A DNA stretch of 64,000 bases from NCBI GenBank assembly GCA_905160935.1, contig CAJHZI010000794.1, forward strand, positions 595,001-659,000, given 5' to 3'. The DNA comes from Enchytraeus crypticus (lineage: Eukaryota > Annelida > Clitellata > Enchytraeida > Enchytraeidae). The notes under the pieces were generated by a model, which was not told where the DNA came from, searched no databases, and worked only from the letters and a program-made list of their open reading frames with translations. Numbering within the stretch: the first letter of the stretch is position 1; every line of letters starts with the position of its first letter. The translations under genes were made by a program, and so were the position numbers. This document shows, in pieces, positions 30,540 to 43,525 of the stretch.

Positions 30540-31340
30540 GCAAGCTAAACCCCAGAATTAAAATAAAACCTGGGCGGGGAGATTGAATCAGCTGAAGTCT
30601 TACATCCGGGTCACACAGAACCTTAATGTAATACAAATAGGCCGATTTGAGACGGTACCAACGTATTGAATGAGATAATCATCAAAATAAATTAAAATTT
30701 TAAAAAGAAACCATATAGAAAATAAATTGGGATAATTGTTAAGATTAACAAATTAAAATTAATTAACATATTTACCAGAATTTACCAGAACTGCTACCAT
30801 CTTTTATTATTCCATTCTTTCTTTAAACTTAGGTTGCAGGAAAAAGGGAAGAAAGCCAAATTAACTAATATTAACAAATTAAAATCATACTAAATTTGGA
30901 GCAATGAAGAGAATATCCAGCTTTTGGGGAATGCAAGCCTCCATCAGCCCATTCAACATCGCCCAATAAGCCTATTGTATGTAGGCACACAGCCCTGGCA
31001 GGTGTGTTTTGCGCCCATTGCCTGTCTGATCGTAGCCTGCTAGGTGTCACCGAGTGCAGTGCACCAGCAGATTTCTAAACGGCTGCTTGTCTGCTACAAA
31101 ACGGCGGGAAGATATCACTGCTGTTCTTAGACCCAGTCTTTTTATTAGAGACGTGAAAAATAAAAATGAGAAACAAAAGCGAACCAGAGAGACGACTCTA
31201 GATAAAGACTGATAAAAAAAATTATTAGTGCTGTTGGCAAGGCCGCAATAATTTAAAATGACTAATATATCAGAATATCTGACAGAAAAGAACATCTAAT
31301 GAAATAAAAAAATCGAAACATCAAAACAATTAATTAAGTT
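30540..31340. other. Mixed sequence, no gene seen
   Basis: A GC-richer patch at 30940-31080 (around CATTCAACATCGCCCAATAA and CTGGCAGGTGTGTTTTGC) could be an old element. It has no partner in this window. Confidence 0.3.
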
Positions 31341-31446
31341 AAAAGCTAGATTTAACGTCAGTTTCCTGTCTCGAGCGTGTGTCAGTGATGTGGCGAGTAC
31401 TGAAATTGAAATCATCGCCTGCTGATTCGCAGTAGGGCATCTTAGC
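31341..31446 (-). mobile_element. SINE family B, diverged
   Basis: Minus strand keeps GACGTTAAATCTAGCTTTT and part of the head. The B box is damaged. Confidence 0.65.
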
Positions 31447-31671
31447 AACAAACGACAGTCTCAGCCCAAGAAAATTAAGTTTACTTTTTCATTTTCGGTT
31501 CCTGATAGCAGCAAGACAGTTGCTTCGATTGAGAACACCAATGTAAACAGCGAACATTTAATTTCTTCATCTACTATATAACTGATAAGCATTTTCCTAC
31601 ATTTTTAAAAAAACATAACTTTAAAAAAATTACAATCAAACAAAATGAAATAAAAAAACAGCAATAGCATT

Positions 31672-31732
31672 TGACGTCACTGACATTGCCTTATGGTGAG
31701 GGACCGGGCGTTAAATTCTTATTGATTGATTG
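31672..31732 (+). mobile_element. SINE family C, 3' end
   Basis: TGACGTCACTGACATTGCCT to GGGCGTTAAATTCTTATTG and a short ATTG tail. About 110 bases upstream of a SINE B copy. Confidence 0.8.
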
Positions 31733-31840
31733 AATAAAAATTAAAGTTGTTATTAAGAACAGCATATGGAATGTAGCTACTGGCTGCCCTAGTTTTGCTA
31801 CGATTAACTTAAGGTTGATCAGGCAGAACCGAAGACTTTT

Positions 31841-31960
31841 TGACAAGTTGTTCGACCGCGGATCAGTAGGTTCAGGAATCAAATCTATCCTAGTGCTCTC
31901 ACCGTCACTGACATGCTGTTGAGCAGAAAACTGACGCAAAACTTAGCTTCAGTCTTTTGA
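31841..31960 (+). mobile_element. SINE family B, diverged
   Basis: GACCGCGGATCAGTAGGTTC, a decayed B box, then ACCGTCACTGACAT and ACTGACGCAAAACTTAGC. Confidence 0.7.
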
Positions 31961-31964
31961 AACA

Positions 31965-32900
31965 CCAACAGCTTCAACCTCCTTCAATTTCAACTGATAT
32001 ATCTTGACGAAGAGCTGTTAATCTTATATGAATCGAAGAAGTGAAAGGAGGTTTATCATGCAGTCAATCACTCCAATACACGAACTAACAGTAATTCTTT
32101 CGACGATTCGGTTGTCTTTTGCCCTTAACGTTATGTTAAATAATTTGAGATTGGAACAAATATCATAAATCAATTTGAAATAAATGTATTAAATGATAAA
32201 TGCGAAAGCCTTAGCAGTACTAAGCAAGACCGACTGATGACAAAAAGTTAAATGGATATTCTACATTTTGATCAGTATTATCGCAAGGACATTTTCAGAT
32301 AGATTTACTATATTCAAAATGTCAACGCCACGAGAGGCGCACAAAATAGAAGTTAAAATATTAAGGAGATCATTGTGAACACAAGACCATAGCCCAGTTT
32401 TGAACCGCTAGAAAAATGAAATGTAGCAATTTGATTAATATAGACTCTATACATTACAACAATTTTCATCAATCAATTATAAAATAACAGTAAAGGCAGG
32501 AATCTCGAAAGAAATTTCAAATTATTCTTATTACCAGCTCGTCGATTCATAGAGAATTGCACGACATGCAGACAATGCAGTAAATGAAGACACATCAGCA
32601 GGGCCTGTGTAAGGCACGTAGATCACTCACTATGTGTGCTGCATACTTGAGCCAGCAACCCTTGCGAACATTCTACATCGCAGTCCTTACCAACCCTTCC
32701 TTCAATTTGTCATTTCAGATAAGCATATGAATAAGAGAATATAAAATAATGCAATGAATACAATAAGAAAATTAACTAATGAAAACGTTTTAGTTAGCTA
32801 ATTGTATGAAGTATGAATTGTATGAAGTATGTTGGTCTTTAGCATAGACTGCTGTAAAAAGTATAGTCCATTGGAACCACGGCAGAGAAATTACGATATT
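31965..32900. other. AT-rich sequence, no gene seen
   Basis: No repeat family or supported frame. Confidence 0.35.
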
Positions 32901-32904
32901 TGGT

Positions 32905-33215
32905 CCTGCCTATTTAATGCTATAACACATGATATATGCCTACTTCATAAGCTAAAACTACTCAGTAGTTTTAGCACAGTGTATGACATAAAGCACTTCT
33001 ATATTACTCTACAAATCAAAGTGAATTTGATTTTAATGTGAATTTTTCTCATCTACTCTTTAACTGTCTATTAAATGCCAGAACACATGCTATACTTCAC
33101 AAGATAGAACTTGTCAATATTCTTAGCACATCGTAGAACATAATGCATTTCCAATATCACTCAGCAACGCAAAGTAAATTTAGTTTTAATACGGATTTTT
33201 CTGATCTATTGTGCA
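32905..33215. repeat. Diverged tandem duplication, about 155 bp
   Basis: The half from 32905 (ACACATGATATATGCCTAC) matches the half from 33063 (ACACATGCTATACTTCACA) along its length, both ending in TTTTTCT-ATCTAYT. A 70-codon frame lies in the first half only, so the second half shows no conserved coding. Confidence 0.8.
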
Positions 33216-33384
33216 ACTGCGTTACTTAACATGCAAGTCTAGAAAGTTCATCTAAGAGGTTGATAGTAATTCATAAGTGTATACACCGTCAGCAGTTTGC
33301 GGCTTGGTGACAAAGAATATAAAGAAGTCCAGGCAGGCTGTGAAATAGAAATATCATGTTTAGAATATTTACATGGGAATGCGA

Positions 33385-33562
33385 CCAAATGATATATATA
33401 TATATATATATGTATATAAATCATTTTATATGTATATATGAGAACATATATGAGAACTGAATGCACCAATAATAAACTCATATAAAGCTCACTCTCTCTC
33501 TCTCTATCTATCTCTCCCTTTCTCTCTCCCCTTCTTTCTCTGTCTCTCTCTGTCTCTTTTAG
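33385..33562. repeat. (TA)n block and (CT)n block
   Basis: TA run at 33393-33415 and CT-rich run at 33490-33562. Confidence 0.85.
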
Positions 33563-33689
33563 GTTATGTTATAAACTTACTCTTACTGGGTATTGACTTC
33601 ATTGAGCAGAAGATAAGCATCTATCTCCAAACTATTTCAAGAGAGAGCATGCATCCATATACTGTATATACAATTATCTACAGCCAGGT

Positions 33690-35095
33690 TATACATGTAT
33701 ATAAATATACATGAGAGGTTATACATATATACATATATACATGAGGTTATACATACATATACATATATACATACAAGAGAGGTTATACATATAGGCCTAT
33801 ACATGAGAGGTTATACATACATACAAATATACATGAGAGGTTACACATATATACATGAGAGGTTATATATATTTACATGAGAGGATATACATATATATAT
33901 GTGAGGGTATGCATATATACATGACAGATTATACATAGCTACATGAGAGGTTATTCATATATACATGAGAGGTTATTCATATATACATGAGAGGTTATTC
34001 ATATATACATGAGAGGTTATTCATATATACATGAGAGGTTATACATATATACATGAGAGGTTATTCATATATACATGAGAGGTTATACATATATACATGA
34101 GAGGTTATTCATATATACATGAGAGGTTATTCATATATACATGAGAGGTTATTCATATATACATGAGAGGTTATTCATATATACATGAGAGGTTATTCAT
34201 ATATACATGAGAGGTTATACATATACACATGTACATGAGAGGTTATAGAAATACACATGAGAGGTTATACATGCATACATATATACATGAGAGGTTATTC
34301 ATATATACATGAGAGGTTATACATATACACATGTACATGAGAGGTTATAGAAATATACATGAGAGGTTATACATGCATACATATATACATGAGAGGTTAT
34401 GCATATATACATGAGAGGTTATAAATATATACATGAGAGGTTATACATATATACATGAGAGGTTATACATAGATACATGAGAGGTTATACATATATACAT
34501 GAGATGTTATACATTTATACATGTGAAGGCATGCATATATATATATGAGAGGTTATAAATATATACATGAGAGGTTATACATACATATACATATATACAT
34601 ACAAGAGATGTTATACTGTCATATGGGCCTATACATAAGAGGTTATACATACATACAAGTATACATGAGAGGTTATACATATATACATGAGAGGTTATAT
34701 ATATATATATATATATTTACATGAGAGGTTATACATATATACATGAGAGGATATACATATATACATGTGAAGGTATCCATATATACATGAGAGGTTATAC
34801 ATATATACATATATACATGTACATGAGAGGTTATACAAATATACATGAGAGGTTATACCGATAGACATGAGAGGTTATACATATATACATGAGAGGTTAT
34901 ACATACAGTATATACATGAGAGATTATACATACAGCATATACATGAGAGGTTATACATACAGTATATACATGAGAGGTTATACATACAGCATATACATGA
35001 GAGGTTATATATACAGCATATACATGAGAGGTTATACATACAGCATATACATGAGAGGTTATACGTACATGTATATACATGAGAGGTTATACAAG
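33690..35095. repeat. 1.4-kb array of 22-bp units
   Basis: About 60 units of ACATGAGAGGTTATWCATAT. Runs of near-identical units (33950-34200) are separated by variants with TACATGCATACATATA or TACAGTATA spacers. From 34900 the unit changes to a 24-bp form with ACAGCATA. Both strands carry open frames (NLSCICCMY- and RLYIQYIHE-type) set by unit length. Confidence 0.95.
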
Positions 35096-35397
35096 TATTC
35101 AAAGTGACTGCGTACAACTATTAGGCCCCTAATAGTGAAGGTAAACGATTTGGTGAGAACACTGATTCACACTAATCTTGATGAAATCCTTAATTATCAA
35201 GATAGTTCCGTAGTTATCCGAATAGTTATAGTGAGGATATGCAACGGCCTATAGAGTGAGAGTACGTTAATTAGTATATATATAGCAGAGGAATCAATCT
35301 TTCTCAGTCGGAGCTGAAGCTTGAAGAATGTCACTTTCGGGAACACTGATTTCAAATGGTGCTTGAAATAACATTTCAATCAAGATACCGAAAGAAA

Positions 35398-35622
35398 TCA
35401 GCAATCCAAAGCAGTGATTCAATCCAAAGCAATGATTCAATCCAAAGCAGTGATTCAATCTAAAGCAGTGATTCAATGCAGAGCAATTATTCAATCCAAA
35501 GCAGTGATTCAACCCAAAGCAGTGATTCAACCCAAAGCAGTGATTTAATCCAAAGCAGAGATTCAATCCAAAGCAGTGATTCAATCCGAAAAAGTGATTC
35601 AATCCAACGCAGTGATTTCCTT
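35398..35622. repeat. 18-bp minisatellite
   Basis: About twelve units of AATCCAAAGCAGTGATTC. Because 18 is a codon multiple, frames stay open (NHCFGL on minus, QSSDST on plus). Confidence 0.93.
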
Positions 35623-35629
35623 CAAGGTC

Positions 35630-36798
35630 AATTAGTTTACATGAAACCAATTGCAGAGTGCCATAAGCACCCGCTCTTATTATTCGTTGTCCTCTATTAT
35701 TTCACTCTCTACTATATTATGAAAGAGAATAAATTGATTAATCAATTATGTTCTCACTATAGATAACCGATATGAAAAGCGAAACTGATGCCTAGTTTAA
35801 TAAAGGATCAAACGATGTAAACCATTTTACATTAACGCTAGTCTGGAGGGTCTTTCCTCATGTACCATAGTAGTGCAGCTTAGTTTACGTATAAAGAACT
35901 GTGTGACCTCAAGGTCAGTAGATGACCTTCACGAGAAATATCGAAGACCCCATCAAGATAAGTTTCACTCTAGAATTTAAATAACGCAATGACTTAACAC
36001 TGTCTCGCCGATGAAACGTCTTAGTTAATAGAATTTTTATTTCCATCAATTAATCAGCTTTTGATAGAGCTGAAAGAATTTAATTGTATCACAGGGATTA
36101 CTATTTTGGTGGTCGATATTTGGACTCTAACATTTGTCGTTGTTGTTTCTACGGCGGCCAGCTGGATAGCAGGATTCCCATGACCGTTAATGATCGGCTG
36201 AAGTTAAAATTAGCACATTGCTCTCTCTATTGCTATTGCTATTGTTGTTGTTGTTTTAATCATCTCGGTGAACTGAATACGCAGATAAACTTACTTAATT
36301 GTACAGCAACACAACGACATACGCACAAACTTACATCACATCTGTTAATCGTGTTTTACGGTATCGATTCTAAGCAGAACTCAGAGTCAGATGGACTGAT
36401 CGATTGTAGCTCTACCACACGACAGAAGCACTGATTTCATATGGTGCTTAGTGATATAGAAATACGGTACCTATTCACCAACAGAAACCAGTCTACTATC
36501 CGTGGTGTCCATCTGTCCATCTCTCTGTATCTCTAGCGTACGTCTCTGTATGTCTCTGTATGCCTCTTCCTACTTATCCACCGGCTTATTTCTAAAGGTT
36601 AAAAGTCGTTGTTAAAGTTTAATTTCAGATCCTAAAAGCAGACTATAGCGAATATGAAACCCGCACATCCTGATTGGAAATCGTAACATAACAGATCATG
36701 GCAATAGTTCACAAAACTCTTCTCTCGCTCGTTCACTCTCACATATACAGTACATCGTAGCTAGAATTTGTGACACCTAACTGCCTGCTTCTGCCTCA

Positions 36799-36838
<40 letters not shown>

Positions 36839-37030
36839 GTAATTATCTCTTTTCCTATAATTATTTCTCTCATTATTTTACAGATTAGATTTCTTATAAT
36901 CCATATTGAAATATTAGGAATACAATTTATAAAATTGGACCTCTTTAAGACTACGTAAACCAGAGTTATCATATTCACACTCTGGCCTACACCAGAGATA
37001 ACGTAGAATTGTCGAGGAAAGCACGCTGAT
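35630..37030. other. Mostly unique sequence, no supported gene
   Basis: Contains a (CT)n run at 36801-36838. A 116-codon plus frame (36084-36434) crosses a (TTG)n-like stretch and has no splice or promoter support. Confidence 0.35.
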
Positions 37031-37034
37031 CCTT

Positions 37035-37195
37035 GAGGAATTCGGCAGCGTATTCTGTTAGGATTCTTCTACGGTATTTGACAACGTATTCTACTACGAT
37101 GATATTCGACAGAGTATTCTGCTACGGTACTTGACAGCATATTCTACTACTATATTTGAAAGAGTATTCTGCTACGGTATTCGGCTGCAGCATTT
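37035..37195. repeat. About 31-bp minisatellite
   Basis: Five imperfect units of AGAGTATTCTGCTACGGTAT plus TTGACA-type spacers. Confidence 0.85.
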
Positions 37196-37544
37196 AGTTG
37201 CTGGTATCGTAAAAGTTTCTTGAACGTAACTATTTTGCTACATCCTGTCAGAAAACATCCAAACAGATCAACGATACACACAAACGGTACAGAAGGAAGG
37301 GATATATATACAGTGCAAATCAATAGGAAGAATAAATAGTCCATACAGTACAAATCAATAAGAAGAATCAAGAGTACATAAAGGTCAAATGAATAGTAAG
37401 GATCAATACTATTTATTTTAGTATTATACGAGTAATACAAGTAACGAAATATAGATTGAGAATTTTTATGCAAACAACTCTGGTAATAAATAAAAACTGC
37501 TTTACGTACATGCACGTAATAGCGCATATGGCAATACAGTGCAG

Positions 37545-38000
37545 CACATACACATACATTAGCACACACATATACACACTAGAACATACACAAACATACA
37601 CACACTAGCACATACACACACTAGCACATATACACACATACACATTAGCACATACACGCACACACTAGCACAGTACCGCACATTCATGTACATACACATA
37701 CATTAGCACATACAAACAAACACTAGAACATATATACACACACTCACACACGTAGACTAGCACATACACAGTTTTACACACACACTAGCACATGCACACA
37801 ATAGCATATACACACACATACACGCACACACTAGCCCAGTACCACACGGACATGTACATACATATACATTGGCACATACACACACAGTGTCACACACTAG
37901 CACATACATTCACACACAAGCACAAACACACACTAGCACAAGCACAAACACACACACACAAACACACACTAGCACTAGCAGAAGCGCACACACAAGAACA
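37545..38000. repeat. CA-rich minisatellite
   Basis: Units of 18-22 bp around ACTAGCACATACACACAC mixed with (CA)n. Confidence 0.9.
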
Positions 38001-38703
38001 CTTCACTGGTCGCACAGGTAAGCCGCACACCCAGGGCGTTGAGGCGGGTTAAGAAGACTTACGTATGCTGAGTGCCGGTCTACTGTATTGACACGAGGCA
38101 AACAAACGACCGAAGACCCGAGCAACTCGACAAAAACTCTAATCGAGTTGATTTGAAGGAAAGCCCTCAAACAGTAGGACTAGCTCCATACACACTTCCT
38201 ACTATCTGCATAATCTGCATAGCTAATAGAGCTACAACTACTTCCCTGAAACCATATTTTACACTACAACAATACATTCTTTTCTTCATTATTATCGACA
38301 CATAATGGCAATAAAGCAAAGTCAAAATTGAGCACAATATTTGATTGATAGTAGCAATACAGATTACACAGAATACAGTTAAAGAAGTTTACCACTGTAG
38401 AACGTATTGTATAACGCTACATCTGCATGTACTTGTTTCACAGCTTGTAGTTGTTGAACGTAATAATGAATTCTACACTTCACTATCATATAATCATTTT
38501 ACAATTAGTGCAAACGTCAGAACAGCCGTTCTATCGTATTCTTGGCTTAATCTAAACTAAAATCGGCTATGAACAAATCCCATGCAATGACAGGCTGACA
38601 TACTTTTATTATATGGTTAAAACTAATTACTTGTACATATATATTTACTATATATAATATACGTATAATTTTGCTTGCTAATATATACATATCAAAATTA
38701 TAC

Positions 38704-38709
<6 letters not shown>

Positions 38710-38761
<52 letters not shown>

Positions 38762-38771
38762 ATATATTTAC

Positions 38772-38831
<60 letters not shown>

Positions 38832-38832
38832 G
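38710..38832. repeat. (TA)n microsatellite with mirrored spacer
   Basis: Two TA runs flank TATATATTTACGGTATATA. ACCGTATAT at the far end is its complement, so the region is strongly self-complementary. Confidence 0.95.
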
Positions 38833-38879
38833 TATATATGATATAATGATTAAATTAAGGGTTTACTAAAGACGAGAAA

Positions 38880-40790
38880 TTCGGGAAAGAATGAATTTAC
38901 ATTCAGTTGCCCGGCTGGTGCACACGATGGTTAATACGAAGTAAGGTAGATATAGTGACTGATGATAACACGTTGTACTATAAAACAACGCAAAGCAAGA
39001 CTTAATGGTCAACAACAACAACAGCAACAATAATTTGATAAGTCAAACGGTTTATCAATCAACCTCAGCTAAGATCATCTAAAGACTGAAGTTAAACCTC
39101 TAGAATTCAGCGGCTATGAAAAAACTTTAAGCGTGCATTGGGCGAACATTGCAATTTGCAGCATTCAGAAAAAGGAAGCCTTGTGGAACAACAAAACTAC
39201 TAAGCAATGCGTCAAACCAAAGTAATTCTAAGACGAGACAAGAGTTCAAATTTTATGAGCTCTATGCGCGGAAGATATTGTCATTCCATTGTAATTCTTC
39301 TTTCAAGTACAAATCCTTTGCATTCTGCCACTGTCACTACACATTACTATCTTTAAAGGTCTTAAGCCTTAGTGGCTAGGTCTAATGGCCTCATCATAAA
39401 GTCGACAGGTTTAACTATAACATCCGTTTTCGTTGTATTAGGAACTCCTCCAATTCGCTGACAATTAATTTACTGCTTTACCACAATATATTAGAAATAA
39501 TGTAGAAAATCTAACTGAACCGATAAAGGCCTGCTAAGAATGAAGCCGATGATTCGTTTTCATTTCTCTATTTTTCAGTAGAAAATAAAATATTCAATGT
39601 GTCAATTTTTCTTTTAAAATTTAATCTACAATTTTTATGACGGAAAATTCGAAGATTGCACCCTAAAAACTGGCCTTAAAGCTAGTCTTATTCCGATATG
39701 TCGCTTGAATATTTAACTTTGCAGAAAACCGTTTTGTTTCAAAGAACATCAACTAGTTATAACTTTCTTACACACATAAAAAAGACTTGATTGACACTTA
39801 CTACTACTGCAATTATTTCTCTAAAGAAACTGACAATCTCAAGTTTAAATGGCCATGTGTTGGGTTACAGCAACATTAGGCCTATTACTAGATTATTATT
39901 AGATCTATACATTATTTTTAAAATTTTATTCTCAGCTTTATTATTCAAACACTATGAATAATCCATAAGCAATTACTGAATACATTCAATTGAGATATGC
40001 CCACTAGCGAAGTTCAGTATCTCAACCATAACACATGTGTGGTACTACAAAAGTGGAATCTAAAATACAATTGGTACATCAGTAATACCAGTGACAAATA
40101 TCCTATCTCAGGACAGGAAGCCACAACTCATCTTGTCCATCTGCTTACGTTGCCCTCCCGTTAAGTTCCCTTTTGATTAATCTAAACCGATATACATAGC
40201 AAATTCATTAAAATATATTTCTTACATAAAAATCAGTTTTCAGAAAATTATAAAAAACCAAAATGCGTTTTAATCAAATTTAGTACTAACCCAGAAAAAG
40301 CATCATGCTATTGGTATAATGGAATAACTCAGGTTCACTGCTAACCCACTGGCAATCATTAATTCCCATTCAATCATACCTCAGCTCACAGCTTCAGGCT
40401 ATCCCATACAATGGGACTACAATCAGTTCCGGATTTCCTCTCGGATATCCGTAACCGATCTCTACATTAATCCATTCCGACATAATCCGCCTGCCTGCCT
40501 GCACGCGATGAACCCGAAGAAATAAGGACTGCCAGCACAGTAGCTGGGGGTATTTGCATTTCTTCTTTGTCAGGAGCGATTTAAAATGGGGTGCAGCTCA
40601 CAGAAAGCACAGTAAAGTTAGAAATTATACAAAAAATATTCTTTCGAAATATGCATAAGCAATAGCGCCAGCTAGCAAGAAATACTTTTAAGAATTGTCA
40701 CAATTTTTGGTACACAAAATTTTCAATAAAAGCAATACCAACAATTTTCTGATGTTTTCTATTTCTGAGCGGGAGAGGGGTAATTCCTCT
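38880..40790. other. AT-rich sequence, no supported gene
   Basis: One of the longest stretches without satellites. At 40586 an ATG opens MGCSSQKAQ, an N-myristoylation-like start, then TAA. A GTAAAG donor at its end is out of phase with the exon at 40797. No other exon-like signal is convincing. Confidence 0.35.
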
Positions 40791-40796
40791 GTACAG

Positions 40797-41119
40797 ACCC
40801 CCCAGTAGAGAACGAAAATTCTTTAGTTACGTCAGTCCCACTGCCCGTTACCTTCATTCAATTAACTAACGAGTCTACAGAACGACACTCAGTACTAAAG
40901 TTAATGCAGAAAGATCTAATTAACTCTGACAGTTCAATAAAAACTCGAGTTATAATCATAAAGCCTTCAGGAGTCATCACGCCACAAAGAAGAAAACCTT
41001 CAGAATTTGGCAGGCAGAACCAGGCAACTTTAAAACATCTACAGCAGCAGCTTTTACGCGATTTAACGCCGATTTCATTAACTGTTGAAGACATAGGGAA
41101 CACTGGCGTAACAAGCTGA
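40797..41119 (+). CDS. Candidate terminal coding exon
   Basis: A textbook acceptor, TTCCTCTGTACAG, ends at 40796. From 40797 a frame entered with two bases of a split codon is open for 106 residues to TGA at 41117-41119. It includes VENENSLVTSVPLPVTF and, near the end, FGRQNQATLKHLQQQLLRDL, then ISLTVEDIGNTGVTS. AATAAA lies at 41123-41128, unusually close to the stop. The peptide is soluble, Ser/Thr-rich, then basic and Gln-rich. I recognise no family. An internal ATG at 40904 would give 71 residues if it is not spliced. No upstream exon was paired with it. Confidence 0.4.
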
Positions 41120-41227
41120 TTAAATAAATTTATCTATAATTCAAATTGTTATTTAAGCAATCCTTACTTTAAAAGTCATCGAGATTGATCGATAACTAAA
41201 TAACATAAAAAATCAATGTTATTCATA

Positions 41228-41925
41228 TGAATACAGTATACATGTATTGAAAATTGTGGATGGCCTGAACATTACCGCATTAAAGTATGGAATGAAAATT
41301 TAATATCAAGAAAATCAAAGTTACGAGAGAGAAGAGGAGTCAATATAGAAGTTGACGGTACAAAGTTAGAACAGGTAAAGAGCTTCATACATTTAGACCA
41401 CACGGTAACGGAAGATGAGAAATGTGGAACAGAAATAAAATGTAGAATCGCTCAAGCAAAAGAGGTCTTCAGTAAGAGGAAAGAACTACTAACAAAAGTT
41501 AGAAGAAATTCATGGAGATAAAGATTATTAGAACTTTAATGTGGACCACGCTACTGTACGGTTGACAAACATGGACGTTAAGAAATGGCAGAATCATGAA
41601 ACTGGAAGAATTAGAAATGTGGCAATGGAGAAGATCAAATGGACTGACAAAATTACGAAAGAGCTATATAGGGTTGACATAAATAGACAATTGATAGATA
41701 TCATAAGGAACAGAAAGAAGAACTAGATGGGTCATGCCCTGATAGGGAATAAAGAAGAATAGTTCTAATGAAAATATGTTAGAAGATGGCCGAGACATGG
41801 GATGCTGGATGATTTGACAAACTAATTCACATGCTGAAATTAAGAGAAAATCAGACAATAGAAATATGTGGAGAAGTTATTTGCCATGGAAATGTCAATA
41901 GGCAGTGCACTAAGTGTGAGATTTT
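41228..41925 (+). pseudogene. Non-LTR reverse-transcriptase C-terminal remnant (family D)
   Basis: The longest family D piece. It reads VDGTKLEQVKSFIHLDHTVT, then EIKCRIAQAKEVFSKRKELL in one frame, a stop at about 41520, then WTDKITKELYRVDINRQLID and RNRKKN in another, and MWRSYLPWKCQ near the end. The order VKSF-YL, EIK-RI-AK--F, WTDK and LPWTCQ is the usual C-terminal pattern of RTE/CR1-like non-LTR elements. In-frame stops and shifts show it is dead. The end, CACTAAGTGTGAG, is the decayed stop and GA tail. The endonuclease and RT catalytic core are absent. Confidence 0.85.
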
Positions 41926-42049
41926 TTAAATTAAACACTTAGAAATTAATTTAACTCTACACACATTATTGCGAATTAACAGGTAAATTAATTAGCGAAA
42001 ATCAAGCTAATTTTACTTTATTACTAATTTTAGCTATATGTAAGTAACT

Positions 42050-42195
42050 GTGGCTGGAGCCAGTGACGAAGTCGGTAAGACACTCGTCCGCGGATCAGTA
42101 TGTGCGGGGTTCAAATCCTGAGCTCGCCCGTCACTGACATCGCTTTCGAGTGATGAAACTGAAGTTAACCTTAGTTTACTAGCTTTTAACAAGTT
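42050..42195 (+). mobile_element. SINE family B, full-length reference copy
   Basis: The A-box-like AGTGACGAAGTCGG is at 42062-42075 and a perfect B box GGTTCAAATCC at 42108-42118. The shared domain GTCACTGACATCGC to GAAGTTAACC is at 42130-42170, and the end is TTTACTAGCTTTTAAC. A-to-B spacing fits a tRNA. The parent tRNA is not identified. Confidence 0.9.
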
Positions 42196-42439
42196 TTAGT
42201 ATAGAATTGGAAATAGCGTAACATTCTCTGACTGCTAACGACTACATGCATGCACTTCTTGCGTTAAAACACCGAAAGGAAATAACACGAACACAGAGAA
42301 GAGAATAAATAAAGAATACACGAACATCGACAGAAGCGGCCCTGATAGCACGTGCAAAGAGCAGTGTATGTATTGTAACAAAGCTGAGCTCTTCAACAAC
42401 TCATTCGTGACCTCAGTGTCGCAACTATTGTGAATCAGA

Positions 42440-42985
42440 ATCTCACTGAATCATACGATTTAGTTGATCAATACTAATGATTCAATCATTCAACGACATC
42501 CTTGCTTCACGACTAATGATACATAAGATTCGATATATCAATGGCAATGGTGCACAGATCCCATGATTCAATGGTATATCTGATTTAACCACTAAATGAC
42601 ACCTAGATCCAAATATACATTTGATTTAACGGTTCAATGAAAATGTATTAGAGGTACATATGTTTTAACGGCTCAATGATAATGTAACAAAGATATGGCT
42701 AAATGCCCAAATGATAATGTATTAAAGATACATAAGATTCAATGTTCAAATGATAATGAATGAAAGATACATATGATGCAACGGCTCAATGATAATGTAA
42801 CAGATTTATATGATTCAATACCCAAATGGTAATGTATTAAAGATACATATGATTCAAAGTCCCAATAGTAATATGTTAAAGATGCATACGATTATGTTTC
42901 ATTGATAATGTATCAAAGACATATACTCAATGCAACGGCTCAATAATAATGTATAAATGCTATATCTGATTCAAAGGCTCTTTCA
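42440..42985. repeat. About 39-bp minisatellite, diverged
   Basis: Ten or more units near GGCTCAATGATAATGTATTA plus AAGATACATATGATTCAAC. Divergence is high and spacing irregular. Confidence 0.85.
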
Positions 42986-43384
42986 AGTATCAAAAAGAAA
43001 ACCGTGGGCGGGAAATCGGTCACTTGGCAACATTCTATCGTCACCGTGCGAGAGAATGATAGACAAAGAAATGTTCTGAGGACGTTGTCAAGACATACAA
43101 CGGGTGCTGTGAGACTGTGACACATGTGAAAAACTGCTACACAATGAACAGAGACAGAGAAGAGAACGAGAGAACATAGGGAAGAATAAGAGTATAATGA
43201 ACAACTCGGATCTCGTGTAATGCAGAAAATGCAGATGAATTATTTTGAAAAAGATCCATACATATTATCTGAGATAATATCTAAGAATTAGAGAAGAAAA
43301 CTGAGAATGAGGAGAAGACGTTGTTAAGAAACCGGAAGTAGTACAAAAATGATTTAGATAAGAGTGAATGATATCGCATTCTAT

Positions 43385-43462
43385 CTCTCACTTCTCTTTT
43401 TCTCCCTATCTTCTCTTCTCGTACCTCCTCTCTGTAGCTCTCTGTCAGTCTGGCTATCTGGT

Positions 43463-43501
<39 letters not shown>

Positions 43502-43525
43502 TTCTCTATCTCTCTGTCCATCAAA
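43385..43525. repeat. (CT)n tract
   Basis: CT-rich run, longest block at 43463-43505. Confidence 0.9.

Noticed and set aside
31047..31295. 82-codon minus ORF
   Set aside because: No start, splice or poly(A) support, and composition is typical of AT-rich noise.
35294..35650. 118-codon minus frame of NHCFGL repeats
   Set aside because: It is an 18-bp minisatellite and the plus strand is equally open.
36084..36434. 116-codon plus ORF with a Cys/Tyr run
   Set aside because: It crosses a TTGCTATTGCTATTGTTG simple repeat, and no promoter or splice support was seen.
38072..38305. 77-codon plus ORF after the CA-rich minisatellite
   Set aside because: It has an in-frame stop just upstream, no ATG start, no clear acceptor, and an AT-driven hydrophobic end.
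42108..42118. B boxes as evidence of functional tRNA genes
   Set aside because: Acceptor and anticodon stems do not close and a SINE body follows, so these are tRNA-derived SINEs.
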